Origin: Maribellus sp. CM-23
Lineage (GTDB): Bacteria > Bacteroidota > Bacteroidia > Bacteroidales > Prolixibacteraceae
Assembly (NCBI RefSeq): GCF_021354595.1
Contig: NZ_JADWYJ010000005.1
Span: 544,526 to 608,525, forward strand
Direction of reading: 5' to 3'
DNA length: 64,000 bases
The notes beneath the pieces are model-generated. The model was not told where the DNA came from and ran no database searches. It worked only from the letters and a program-made list of their open reading frames with translations. Both the position numbers and the translations under genes were made by a program. Shown in pieces: positions 51,874 through 60,274 of this stretch. The first letter of the stretch is position 1; every line of letters starts with the position of its first letter.

Positions 51874-52920
51874 TTAATCCAGTTTCAATTGTTCCCTTAT
51901 TTGGTTAAGAATCTCAATGTCTCTGCTTCGTATTTCTCCTTCACGGTTGGGCGGGCAGTTTAGGATCAGGATATTGTCCTGAGCAGTGGCAACTTTGTAC
52001 ATTTCAACCAGTTCATCGACGGGCTTAAAAACAGTATCCGTCGTATTATAGAACCATCGCTGGCTAATGCAAACCGTAGATTCCCAGGGCATGTAATATT
52101 CGTTTCCGTTGTGGGTAAATATTTTGGGGTCATTTTCTACCGGTAAATAGGGATCCCCCAATCTAAAATCGCTTGGGAAATACCGAATCGGGTAGCCCTC
52201 TTTCTGGTCTTTGGGTAACACGGGGTGATGATCCGGATCTTCCGGAAGTCCAATCGACCAGTTGATACCCACCTGGCAGTCTGGTTCTCTCGATTTTATG
52301 GTTTGGTAAATTTCGTTCAAAGGCCATCGGTGATTGGCTTTGGTCCAGCCCCCATCAAACCAAAACTCGACAACCTCCGTATATTTTTCCGAAATATCCA
52401 GCAGTTCATTTAGCTGGTTGATCATGTACGCATTGTAAGCACTGTCCAGTAATTCATTGCCGACATCTCCGTTGATATTCCGGTCCCACAACGAATAATA
52501 CAAGCCCAAACCCACGTCGTATTTTTTACAGGCTTTGGCTACTGCTTCAATCACGTTGGTTGTATTGCCCGAATTTGCCACATCGTATTCGGTATACTTG
52601 CTGTCCCACAAGCAAAATCCGTCGTGGTGTTTGGTAATTAAAATAACATATTTCATCCCTGCGTTCTTGGCTGTTTTAATCCACTGGTCAGCGTTAATTG
52701 CCGAAGGGTTATACGATGAGGCAGGCATTGAACCGTCTGTCCATTCCATATCATGAAAAGTGTTAATCCCAAAATGAATAAACATCCCGTATTTACGTTC
52801 AATCTGTTTTAATTGGGCTTTGCCGGGTTTAGTCGACGGTACGGGAAGGATCTCTTTTTGCGTATTTGTACACGAGAAAAACAGGTTTCCGATAATTAGT
52901 AGTGCCAGTAATTTATTCAT
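51874..52920 (-). CDS. Alpha-L-fucosidase-like lipoprotein (GH29)
   Basis: A 348-residue exported enzyme with lipobox LIIGNLFFSCT. It matches GH29, which cleaves fucose from glycans: YGMFIHFGINTF near the N terminus, AGMKYVILITKHHDGFCLWDS, and the nucleophile region VVEFWFDGGWTK with the conserved Asp. It is shorter than classical GH29 enzymes (about 450) and lacks the C-terminal beta-sandwich. Exact sugar specificity is open. A palindrome upstream may be an operator. Confidence 0.9.
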   Translation of the reverse strand: MNKLLALLIIGNLFFSCTNTQKEILPVPSTKPGKAQLKQIERKYGMFIHFGINTFHDMEWTDGSMPASSYNPSAINADQWIKTAKNAGMKYVILITKHHDGFCLWDSKYTEYDVANSGNTTNVIEAVAKACKKYDVGLGLYYSLWDRNINGDVGNELLDSAYNAYMINQLNELLDISEKYTEVVEFWFDGGWTKANHRWPLNEIYQTIKSREPDCQVGINWSIGLPEDPDHHPVLPKDQKEGYPIRYFPSDFRLGDPYLPVENDPKIFTHNGNEYYMPWESTVCISQRWFYNTTDTVFKPVDELVEMYKVATAQDNILILNCPPNREGEIRSRDIEILNQIREQLKLD

Positions 52921-52953
52921 AGCGATGGTTTAGTTTAATCTTTGCGTATTTGG

Positions 52954-52970
52954 AAGTGTAAATTACACTT
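52954..52970. promoter_or_regulatory. Perfect 17-bp palindrome upstream of the fucosidase gene
   Basis: AAGTGTAA-A-TTACACTT is a perfect inverted repeat with a one-base centre, 34 bp before the start codon. It looks like a repressor or activator site. Confidence 0.5.
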
Positions 52971-53063
52971 ATTTTGTGATTGTCGGTACCCGCGTGGGTT
53001 TATTATCCGTGATTTTTGTGAAGACAGAACAGCTTGTTGCCCCCGCAGGTTGTTGAGTAGAAT

Positions 53064-53762
53064 TCATTCACTCTTGTAGTATTTTTGGGTCCACGGGCAT
53101 TGAACCACGCACTGAAAACATGTGGTGCATAAAAATACGTCAACTATTTTTTCACGTGCAATTCCGCATTCCCAGTTTTTGCCTTTCAGGGCATTTCCCC
53201 CGCAAATTCTTGTGCAAATGTTACAGTCACCGCACCTTGGGAGTAGGGGCTCCTGTCGGATCGAGGGCAGGGGGGCATTGGTAAGTACCGAACACATGCT
53301 GACGGCACTTCCGTATTCTTTGGTCACCAACAGGTTGTGCTTTCCTATCCAGCCCAGGCCCGCTAAACCTGCGATGGTTTTATGCGGCAAAGGCGTTGTT
53401 CGGTTTTCGTGGTCGTAATACCCCGTTTTCTGAATGTTGTCCTCCGATTGCGCATAGGCTTTGTATCCTTTCAACTCCAGGAACCGTTGAATACGGTCAG
53501 CTATTCGGTCTGTTTTAAGTTCGGTTAAATGAAATTCGTCTTGCCCGATGGTGCCCTTGCTTTTCATTTGTTCCACGTAATCGGGGGCTGCGGCTACTTT
53601 TCGGAGGTAGGCTTTTGTCAGCGCGATTCCTATTAAAATCGCCGTTGGAAATTCTTTGTTTTGCTGCACACTTAAATGCGAAATATCAACAAAACGAACA
53701 AAACCGGCTCCCTGCGATTGTATCTCGGCCAAAAGTTCTTCCTGAAAAATGCTTGTCTCCAT
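53064..53762 (-). CDS. QueG-like 4Fe-4S double-cluster protein
   Basis: A 232-residue protein with the paired ferredoxin-type clusters of epoxyqueuosine reductase: CGDCNICTRICGGNAL and CTTCFQCVVQCPWT at the C terminus, preceded by IAGLAGLGWIGKHNLLVTKEYGSAV. QueG turns epoxyqueuosine into queuosine, but true QueG has 310-380 residues with an extra HEAT-like C-terminal region. This one is short and belongs to the wider QueG-like group, whose substrate is unknown. It is far from the que operon at 4-5.5 kb. Confidence 0.85.
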   Translation of the reverse strand: METSIFQEELLAEIQSQGAGFVRFVDISHLSVQQNKEFPTAILIGIALTKAYLRKVAAAPDYVEQMKSKGTIGQDEFHLTELKTDRIADRIQRFLELKGYKAYAQSEDNIQKTGYYDHENRTTPLPHKTIAGLAGLGWIGKHNLLVTKEYGSAVSMCSVLTNAPLPSIRQEPLLPRCGDCNICTRICGGNALKGKNWECGIAREKIVDVFLCTTCFQCVVQCPWTQKYYKSE

Positions 53763-53789
53763 CGTGTTTTTGCCTATATGCAGGCCATT

Positions 53790-53845
53790 TCTAAAATCTT
53801 GTGTTGTAACAATGCCACAAGATACAATTTTGCAGTAGCGAAGGA
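53790..53845. repeat. Dispersed palindromic repeat, copy A (partial)
   Basis: AAAATCTTGTG...CACAAGAT forms a hairpin around a loop that shares an exact 18-nt string (53800-53817) with copy B at 58868-58885. The right flank ends in AGCGAAGG, as in copies B and C. Half of the element is degenerate. Confidence 0.6.
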
Positions 53846-53993
53846 ATGATATTGTGCATTGTAATATCGTTTAAGCTGGTTAAATTTGGTATCGGTGAAC
53901 TGTTGAAAGCGAAACAAAAGCCTTGGGGGTTTTCCCGTAAAAAATACAACGCACTGAAAACTGAAATTAAGAACTATTCCTTAACTTCTGCTT

Positions 53994-55238
53994 ATGACAA
54001 CAAATCAATCCAGTACTGCCGGTATCGACTTTACACAACGCAACGTGGGCATCGACCTTTTCAGGGCCCTTACCATGTTTGTAATGATCTTTGTAAACGA
54101 TTTCTGGAAAATTCACGATGTGCCGAAATGGCTGGAACATGCCAAATGGGGAGAGGACTTTATGGGGCTCGCCGATGTGGTTTTTCCCTGTTTCCTGTTT
54201 GTAGTGGGCATGTCTATTCCTTTTGCCATCGAACGCAGGTACATGAAGCGATTTTCGGTTGAATCTACCATCGGGCACATTCTTTCGCGTACCCTGGCGC
54301 TGCTGATTATGGGGGCTTTTATTACCAACTCAGAGGCCCGGTTGTCGCCCAATGTAGCCTATCCGATCGGTGTTTACTTTATTCTGATGGTGGTGGCTTT
54401 TGTACTGATCTGGAACCAATATCCCCGCACAAACAACCGGAAAATGAAAATCCTGATTCTGGTTCTAAAACTAATTGGGCTGGGCATATTGCTTTACCTG
54501 GCCATTACTTACCGAAGTCCGAAGGAAAAAGTGTTTGGTGCCCATTGGGGCATATTGGGAGCCATCGGCTGGACCTACCTGGTGTGCTCTTTTATTTACC
54601 TGCTTTGCCGCAAAAACATAAAATACCTGGCACTTGCCTGGGGCGTATTTGTGCTGATTTGTATGCTCGGGACAAAAATGAACGAGCATTGGGGCGCAAG
54701 CGCTATCCTGTCGTTCCCGCGGCCTAATTTTTACAACGATTTCTTAGCCATCCTTCACATTGGCAACGGGGCGCTTCCTGCTTTTACCATGGGCGGCGTT
54801 CTTCTTTCGTTGCTGGCGACTAAATATGTCGGTTGGCGGCCCGAAAAGAAAGTGTTATACAGTTTTATAGTGGCTGCGGTGCTGTTGGCTGTCGGTATTG
54901 TTTCTCGTCAGTTCTGGATTCTGGCAAAACTGGGGGCAACTCCAACATGGGTGTTTTATGTGTCGGCCATTTCGGTACTTACCTATGCCTTGTTAAACTG
55001 GATGGCCGAAAAAGGAAAGGCCGGGTGGTTGGATGTCATTAAACCCGCCGGAACCGCCACGCTAACCTGTTACCTGGTGCCGTATGTCTCGTACGGTTTT
55101 GCCGATATTACCGGCATTGTATTGCCCGACTGGTTGACTCATGGTTTTATGGGGATTGTAAATTGTCTTTGTTTTGCATTTTTTATTATCGGGGTAACAT
55201 ATCTGCTCGGAAAAATAAATATTAAACTGAAAATATAA
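53994..55238 (+). CDS. DUF5009/heparan-alpha-glucosaminide N-acetyltransferase-like membrane protein
   Basis: A 414-residue membrane protein with about ten helices. The N-terminal signature RNVGIDLFRALTMFVMIFVND and FMGLADVVFPCFLFVVGMSIPFAIERR fit DUF5009 and its relative HGSNAT (YeiB/NagX superfamily), which transfer acyl groups to sugars across a membrane. The acceptor is not known. The TIM-barrel lipoprotein gene follows after 57 bp, so the two probably work on the same glycan. The longer frame ahead of it has no coding features. Confidence 0.87.
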   Translation: MTTNQSSTAGIDFTQRNVGIDLFRALTMFVMIFVNDFWKIHDVPKWLEHAKWGEDFMGLADVVFPCFLFVVGMSIPFAIERRYMKRFSVESTIGHILSRTLALLIMGAFITNSEARLSPNVAYPIGVYFILMVVAFVLIWNQYPRTNNRKMKILILVLKLIGLGILLYLAITYRSPKEKVFGAHWGILGAIGWTYLVCSFIYLLCRKNIKYLALAWGVFVLICMLGTKMNEHWGASAILSFPRPNFYNDFLAILHIGNGALPAFTMGGVLLSLLATKYVGWRPEKKVLYSFIVAAVLLAVGIVSRQFWILAKLGATPTWVFYVSAISVLTYALLNWMAEKGKAGWLDVIKPAGTATLTCYLVPYVSYGFADITGIVLPDWLTHGFMGIVNCLCFAFFIIGVTYLLGKINIKLKI

Positions 55239-55295
55239 AGGAATGGTGGTAACTTGTTCCATCTTATACCTTTAACAACAAGCAATTTTAATACG

Positions 55296-56873
55296 ATGAA
55301 AAAACTAAACTATCTGATTTTATTGTTCGCAGTGGTTGTTATGGCTGCCTGCTCGGGAGAAAAGGCGGAAAAAACAACCGATTACCCGCTGTTCTGGACT
55401 TGGCTCGATTACCGCGCCGGAATGAACTTCGATTCTGTTTGTAACATTATGAGTGAAACCGGTATCGATGGGGTAATGCTGAATGCACCTACTCCCGACG
55501 ATTACCGTGAGGCTATTCCCATTGCGCAAAAGTACGGTATCGAGGTATATGCCTGGCTGTGGACCATGAACCTGGAACACGACCGCGAAACGGTTTTAAA
55601 AGAGCATCCCGAGTGGTTTAGTGTCAACCGGAAAGGGGAGAGCCTGGCCGATTCTATTGCCTATGTGGGCTACTACAAATTTATGTGTCCGGCCCTGCCC
55701 GAGGTGCGCGAATACATTCGTAAAAAAATTGTTGCCTACTGCGAGGTGGAAGGGCTGAATGGGATTGCCATTGATTATCACCGTTTTGTCGATGTGGTGC
55801 TGCCAACCTCGTTATGGGCAAAATACGGCATCGTTCAGGATGTTGAATACCCTGAGTTTGATTATGGATACCATCCTGAAATGATTCGTTTGTTTCAAGA
55901 GAAATTCGGTTACGATCCGCGGGAGCAGGAAGATCCGTCGGCCGACATAAAATGGCGCCAGTTCCGTTGCGACCAGATTACCGAAGTGGCCAATATGATT
56001 GCCGAAACCGTGCATTCCTACAACAAGGTAATGGCAGCTTCTCCGTTCCCAACTCCCGCTATGTCGCGCCGCATGGTTCGCCAGGACTGGGGAAAATGGA
56101 ACCTCGATATAGTTTTCCCAATGGTGTACCGAAACTTTTATACGGGCGATGTAAGTTTTGTCTCGGATTGTACGAACGAAAATGTACGCGATAAAAACCC
56201 GAATACTACCCTGTATTGCGGCTTAATGGCTTCCGACGGGCCGGTGTTGTTCGATTGTATGGACGCTGCATTAAACAACGGTGCCCAGGGGATTGCCATT
56301 TTTACCGTACAAAGCCTGCGCACACCCGAGCTACGGCAACAATTTAAGGCTTATACCGACAGCGTAAGAGCATTGCGTGCTTCGCCGGATTATACACCTG
56401 CCACCACGCCGCGCGACAAAGTAATTACCGATCCTTTCCAGAAAGAGGGGATTATGAAGGCCGTTAAGCTGCATATTCAGGCCAATATTAGTATGGCCAA
56501 CGCATCGGTTTTGCCCGAATTGCAGGACATCGATCCGCAAATGCTGAAAAGTATGATGCAGCGTACGGTCAGCAATACGCCCGAAGAGTTAATCGGGTAC
56601 CTGAACGCTTCTACCCGCTGGCGTAAGGACCTGGCTCCGGCCATCGATGCCATTGTTCAGCAGTTTGAAACGGATACAAAAGAGGGAGGCATTAAGTTGG
56701 GTGACTTTAAAAAGGTAAACCAGCGCGGAGTAACAACTTACTACCAGGTAAGCGATGAAAACAGCCAGGTGGTGTTTGATGTGGCCTTTTACATGTACGG
56801 AGGTATTCTTTCGGGGTGGAGTGTAAAGCCAGAGGAAGAATCGTATAACAACTACATTAAGAGTTTGAAGTAA
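55296..56873 (+). CDS. TIM-barrel glycosidase-like lipoprotein (copy 2)
   Basis: A 525-residue lipoprotein, lipobox at FAVVVMAACS (Cys19), start at 55296. Residues 30-375 are clearly related to the protein at 34704: VYAWLWTMNLEHDRET, HPEWFSVNRKG, YVGYYKFMCPALPE, NGIAIDYHRFVDVVLP with the matching Asp160, and WNLDIVFPMVYRNF. The C-terminal 150 residues are an added region not present in copy 1, of unknown role. Likely a surface glycosidase; family number not assigned. A terminator follows. Confidence 0.8.
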   Translation: MKKLNYLILLFAVVVMAACSGEKAEKTTDYPLFWTWLDYRAGMNFDSVCNIMSETGIDGVMLNAPTPDDYREAIPIAQKYGIEVYAWLWTMNLEHDRETVLKEHPEWFSVNRKGESLADSIAYVGYYKFMCPALPEVREYIRKKIVAYCEVEGLNGIAIDYHRFVDVVLPTSLWAKYGIVQDVEYPEFDYGYHPEMIRLFQEKFGYDPREQEDPSADIKWRQFRCDQITEVANMIAETVHSYNKVMAASPFPTPAMSRRMVRQDWGKWNLDIVFPMVYRNFYTGDVSFVSDCTNENVRDKNPNTTLYCGLMASDGPVLFDCMDAALNNGAQGIAIFTVQSLRTPELRQQFKAYTDSVRALRASPDYTPATTPRDKVITDPFQKEGIMKAVKLHIQANISMANASVLPELQDIDPQMLKSMMQRTVSNTPEELIGYLNASTRWRKDLAPAIDAIVQQFETDTKEGGIKLGDFKKVNQRGVTTYYQVSDENSQVVFDVAFYMYGGILSGWSVKPEEESYNNYIKSLK

Positions 56874-56906
56874 TACAGAACGAAACGAAAATAAACAGAT
56901 AATAAG

Positions 56907-56953
56907 GGCGCTGTATGAAGGGGGATCTATCTCGGATTACAGCGCCTGTTTTT
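56907..56953 (+). terminator. Terminator after the TIM-barrel lipoprotein gene
   Basis: GGCGCTGTA and TACAGCGCC form a 9-bp stem with a 22-nt loop, followed by GTTTTT. Confidence 0.85.
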
Positions 56954-57050
56954 ATAATGGGCGGGGTCCGGGGATGTATGAACCGGAATGCTTGTAAAAT
57001 TTCTGTTGGCAGAAAATGATGTTTGTTGCTTCCGGTCTCAGAATAGAAAA

Positions 57051-57058
57051 TATCTTTG
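57051..57058 (+). promoter_or_regulatory. -7 promoter box of the Crp/Fnr-type gene
   Basis: TATCTTTG matches TAnnTTTG, 33 bp before the ATG at 57092, and excludes the longer frame starting at 57056. Confidence 0.6.
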
Positions 57059-57091
57059 TTTTTCGAATTCGGAGTGAAAAAAGGCAGTACC

Positions 57092-57664
57092 ATGGAAGTA
57101 TTTATTAACTACCTGCAAAAACACATTTCGTTAAGCGAAAGCGAAATTGAGACGATTAAAGAAAATGTTTATTTAGAGCATGTGCCCGCAAAATCGTTTA
57201 TTCTTCAGGCCGGAGAAACTTGCAAACGCCTTGGTTTTATTACAAGTGGTGTGATACGGATGTTCTTTTACGATACGGAAGGAAATGAAATTGTTCGATG
57301 TTTCCATAATGAAAACCATTTTTTCGGAGACCTCTCCAGTTATCAGAACAATACCATTTCAGATCAGTACATACAGGCTGTAACCGATTGTTCCATTGTT
57401 TTCTTTAACCGCGAAAACGACCATCATTTATACAAAACACTGGAGAAGTGGCCGCTTTTAATCCGGAAATTTACCGAGAAGGCTTTTGTTCAGAAAATTG
57501 ATCGTAGCACCAACCTGATTCATGCCGATGCCAAAACAAAATACCTCCACTTTTTAAGCAAGCATGCCGATATTGCACAGCGCGTACCCCTTGGCGATAT
57601 TGCGTCGTATCTGGGAATTGCTCAACAATCACTTAGCCGGATTCGGAAAAATATGACCCTTTAA
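57092..57664 (+). CDS. Crp/Fnr-family transcriptional regulator
   Basis: A 190-residue regulator with an N-terminal cyclic-nucleotide-binding-like domain (AKSFILQAGETCKRLGFITSGVIRMFF, ENHFFGDLSSY) and a C-terminal helix-turn-helix (VPLGDIASYLGIAQQSLSRIRKNM). The ligand-binding PBC glutamate-arginine pair typical of cAMP binders is not evident and there are no Fnr-type cysteines, so the signal is unknown. The NAD-dependent reductase gene starts 80 bp further on and may be its target. Confidence 0.9.
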   Translation: MEVFINYLQKHISLSESEIETIKENVYLEHVPAKSFILQAGETCKRLGFITSGVIRMFFYDTEGNEIVRCFHNENHFFGDLSSYQNNTISDQYIQAVTDCSIVFFNRENDHHLYKTLEKWPLLIRKFTEKAFVQKIDRSTNLIHADAKTKYLHFLSKHADIAQRVPLGDIASYLGIAQQSLSRIRKNMTL

Positions 57665-57744
57665 TTGCTTTTTAACAAATGTGAAAAATTACCCCCGTCT
57701 TTTATCAGACTTTTGCCCTTGTATTAATTCTAAAAGTAAAACAG

Positions 57745-58743
57745 ATGAAAACAAGTAAAAAATGTTTGGTAACCGGGGCCAACGGCCATTTGGGAAATAA
57801 CCTGGTAAAAGAACTTACAAAACAAGGTTACAAAGTTCGGGCAAGTGTGCGCAACCTTCAAAACACGGCACCTTTTGAAGGGGTGGATTGCGAAGTGGTT
57901 TACGCCGACATCACCGATAAAAAATCGCTGTTGGCTGCAATGAAGGATATCGATGTTCTGTTCCATGTGGCTGCGGCGTTTAAACACTGGGCGCCTGATG
58001 CCGAAAAGGAAATTCTTGAACCCAATATTCTGGGAACACAGAATGTAATTGAAGCAGCTGCCGAAATGAATATCGGAAAGATTATCCTGGTTAGTTCCAT
58101 TGCTGCAATCGACCACAGTATTGCTCCGATGAACGAAAAAGAGTGGGCAAAAGACTTCCCGAATCCCTACTACGAAGCCAAGCAAAAAGCCGAACAACTG
58201 GCCTGGAAGATGGCCGAAGAGTTGAACCTTGAGCTGATTACGGTTCTACCTTCGTCGATGATCGGGCCTGATATTTACGGACGTTTAACTCCCAGCATGA
58301 ACGTGATGCGCAGCATTGTTAAAGGCGATTTGCCTTTTGATCCCACTTTTAGCCTGAACTTCGTGGATGTAAAGGACGTGGCAAAGGGTATTGTGCTGGC
58401 CGAACAAAACGGAAAATCGGGGAACCGCTACATTCTTGCAACTGAACCCTCGGTATCAACCACCGATTTGCTGCAGATTGCCAAACAACTGTATCCGGAA
58501 GTGGGAGAGGCCCCTGTATTGCCAAAAGAACAACTGCTTGCCATTGCTGAGAAAATGGAGGCTGAAAGTAAAATTACAGGCGAAGCTCCTTTTTTGCTGG
58601 TAGGAAATGTTGAACATTATTACCAGGCTGATGCCCGAATGGATATTGGCAAAGCCCGGAATGAACTGGGGTATCAGCCCCGGGAAATTGAGGAGGTGAT
58701 TGTGGAAACGTTTCATTACCTGAAAAACACCAACATTGAGTAG
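57745..58743 (+). CDS. NAD-dependent epimerase/dehydratase-family reductase
   Basis: A 332-residue extended SDR with the NAD(P)-binding TGANGHLGNNLV near residue 10, DITDKKSL, the catalytic Ser in LVSSIAAI, and the Y-x-x-x-K in PYYEAKQKAE. It resembles dihydroflavonol-4-reductase-like proteins of bacteria, which reduce aldehydes or ketones with unknown natural substrates. It lies directly after the Crp/Fnr-type gene in the same direction. Confidence 0.9.
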   Translation: MKTSKKCLVTGANGHLGNNLVKELTKQGYKVRASVRNLQNTAPFEGVDCEVVYADITDKKSLLAAMKDIDVLFHVAAAFKHWAPDAEKEILEPNILGTQNVIEAAAEMNIGKIILVSSIAAIDHSIAPMNEKEWAKDFPNPYYEAKQKAEQLAWKMAEELNLELITVLPSSMIGPDIYGRLTPSMNVMRSIVKGDLPFDPTFSLNFVDVKDVAKGIVLAEQNGKSGNRYILATEPSVSTTDLLQIAKQLYPEVGEAPVLPKEQLLAIAEKMEAESKITGEAPFLLVGNVEHYYQADARMDIGKARNELGYQPREIEEVIVETFHYLKNTNIE

Positions 58744-58823
58744 ACAGAATAAATAATACCTGAAAGATGTTTGGGTCCCGGTTATGTGGTACACTTCCTT
58801 ATTGACAAGGTGGTGTACCCGGC

Positions 58824-58914
58824 CCCCCCTCCCGTGCGATTGTATCGCGTGGCTTGCAAAAGATTTATGTGTTGTAACAATGCCATACGATGCAATCGTG
58901 CGGCAGCGAAGGGG
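58824..58914. repeat. Dispersed palindromic repeat, copy B (complete)
   Basis: An imperfect inverted repeat of about 90 bp. The left arm GCGATTGTATCGCGTGGC (58836-58853) pairs with the right arm GCCATACGATGCAATCG (58882-58898), and the outer ends are CCCC and GGGG. It shares 18 nt exactly with copy A and the TGCAATCGT-CGGCAGCGAAGG end with copy C. No gene fits inside. Confidence 0.7.
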
Positions 58915-58936
58915 TGTCGGTTCTAAATCTTCCTTC

Positions 58937-59440
58937 TTAAAAAATCATACCTTTTTTCCGGTTGCTATCTATTTCCTTTCGCTTCTCTTCCCAGTATTTT
59001 CTCCGCATGTCTTTTTTTACTGATTTAATAAACTCGGGAGTAATATTTAAATCGAAGTTTGAAATATTTACGGAATCAGCCACCGAAGCCTTGTGGGGAA
59101 ACGCTTCAAAGTTGGCTGAATCCTTTTCCAAAACAGCATTAAAGTAGCTGGATAGTTTCTCTACCTGCTCCTTTTGCAACAATATTTCATCTTCACTGAT
59201 TTGAATATTTATCGTTTCGGTGCCGCCGGAGATTCCTTCGAGGGTAAAAAGGTCTTTGTTTTGGCGGATAATCACATAATCGATGCTGTCGCCCAAGTAG
59301 TCGCTAAAAAGAAAATACTTCCTGATTTCAACTTTGTCGATGGTATCGCCTACCGCCGGGTGAAGTTCGTATACCTGGCTTTGAGCCGAAAGAGTCAGAC
59401 TGCAAAGTGTCAAAATAATTAGGGGTAAAGTTCTATTCAT
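58937..59440 (-). CDS. Exported hypothetical protein
   Basis: A 167-residue protein from the ATG at 59440, with signal peptide LPLIILTLCSLTLSAQ and no known domain. The mature part has a beta-rich first half and a basic C-terminal helix (KKDMRRKYWEEKRKEIDSNRKK). The start codon lies 1 bp from the stop of the LAS-type gene, so the two are one transcript. I cannot give a function. Confidence 0.75.
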   Translation of the reverse strand: MNRTLPLIILTLCSLTLSAQSQVYELHPAVGDTIDKVEIRKYFLFSDYLGDSIDYVIIRQNKDLFTLEGISGGTETINIQISEDEILLQKEQVEKLSSYFNAVLEKDSANFEAFPHKASVADSVNISNFDLNITPEFIKSVKKDMRRKYWEEKRKEIDSNRKKGMIF

Positions 59441-59441
59441 T

Positions 59442-60248
59442 TTATTGTATTTGGACATGAATGTGGTCATCGTGTCGAACAGCTTTACATCCATGAAATC
59501 TAATTTTATTGTCAGTCAGGTTCATTCTTTGTTTTAAGTGTGGTTCTATAAAAATTTTATTTAATTGCTCTTGTTTTAAGAATGATCTAATTAGCACCCG
59601 ATTACCATCTGCTGAAAATTCAAGGTTTTTGTTTATTTTGCCAAGTGTCAGATATTTGGCAAAATTATATTGAAAATATCCTTTTTCTTTGCAATTGTCT
59701 GGTTGATTTGACTCGTTACTTTTGGGGGCTTCGAAAACTCCGTATCCACTTATCGATTTGCTCTTGTTAATTATTTTGCCGGTGTTGTCTTGGTAAACCA
59801 AACTAAAATCAATCTTTTTTCCATCATTATGACTTAAGTGTGGGAATAAAGGAAAATCATTGAAAAACGGGAAGCAAGCGTCCAGATATCTGATTGCAAT
59901 TTCGGGGTTTTGTTTTTCAAGTTCTTCAGCTGCATCTGCCAAAAATAAATTTACATCTTTAATCACATAATTTCTATTTAAAACATTGGTAAGGAAGCTC
60001 GCAGGTTTTATGTTTGGAGTCGTGATTATTTTTTCTCTTCCACCGAATGGGGCTAAAAATGGGATAACCAAAAACGTTGTCAAGGAATATAAAGCTAAAA
60101 ACACTAACACCTTTTTAAACTTGAATTTTAAGTTTATCGTTTTTGATATCCACAGCGATAGTAAATATACAATTCCTCCAATCTGACTAATTACAGATAG
60201 AAATATAAAGATTAAAGTTATCCAGCTATATTTGATTAGGCTTTTCAT
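59442..60248 (-). CDS. Membrane-anchored LAS-type metallopeptidase candidate
   Basis: A 268-residue protein with two N-terminal membrane helices (about 8-35 and 46-68) and a C-terminal domain carrying the zinc motifs of LAS peptidases (MepA, VanX, M15): H140-x-x-G-x-x-x-D147 in LSHNDGKKIDF and H262-x-H264 in RHDDHIHVQ, with H252 in RFHGCKAV. Such enzymes cut D-amino-acid bonds in peptidoglycan. The middle is AT-rich and lysine-rich, unlike most neighbours. It would normally be annotated as hypothetical; the motif match is what I see, the activity is inferred. Confidence 0.7.
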   Translation of the reverse strand: MKSLIKYSWITLIFIFLSVISQIGGIVYLLSLWISKTINLKFKFKKVLVFLALYSLTTFLVIPFLAPFGGREKIITTPNIKPASFLTNVLNRNYVIKDVNLFLADAAEELEKQNPEIAIRYLDACFPFFNDFPLFPHLSHNDGKKIDFSLVYQDNTGKIINKSKSISGYGVFEAPKSNESNQPDNCKEKGYFQYNFAKYLTLGKINKNLEFSADGNRVLIRSFLKQEQLNKIFIEPHLKQRMNLTDNKIRFHGCKAVRHDDHIHVQIQ

Positions 60249-60274
60249 GCAAAATTGATGTCAACGCGAGTTAT

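Noticed and set aside
53846..54262. A 138-codon frame overlapping the start of the DUF5009 gene
   Set aside because: It overlaps a clear membrane-protein gene in another phase and has a low-complexity, tag-like sequence.
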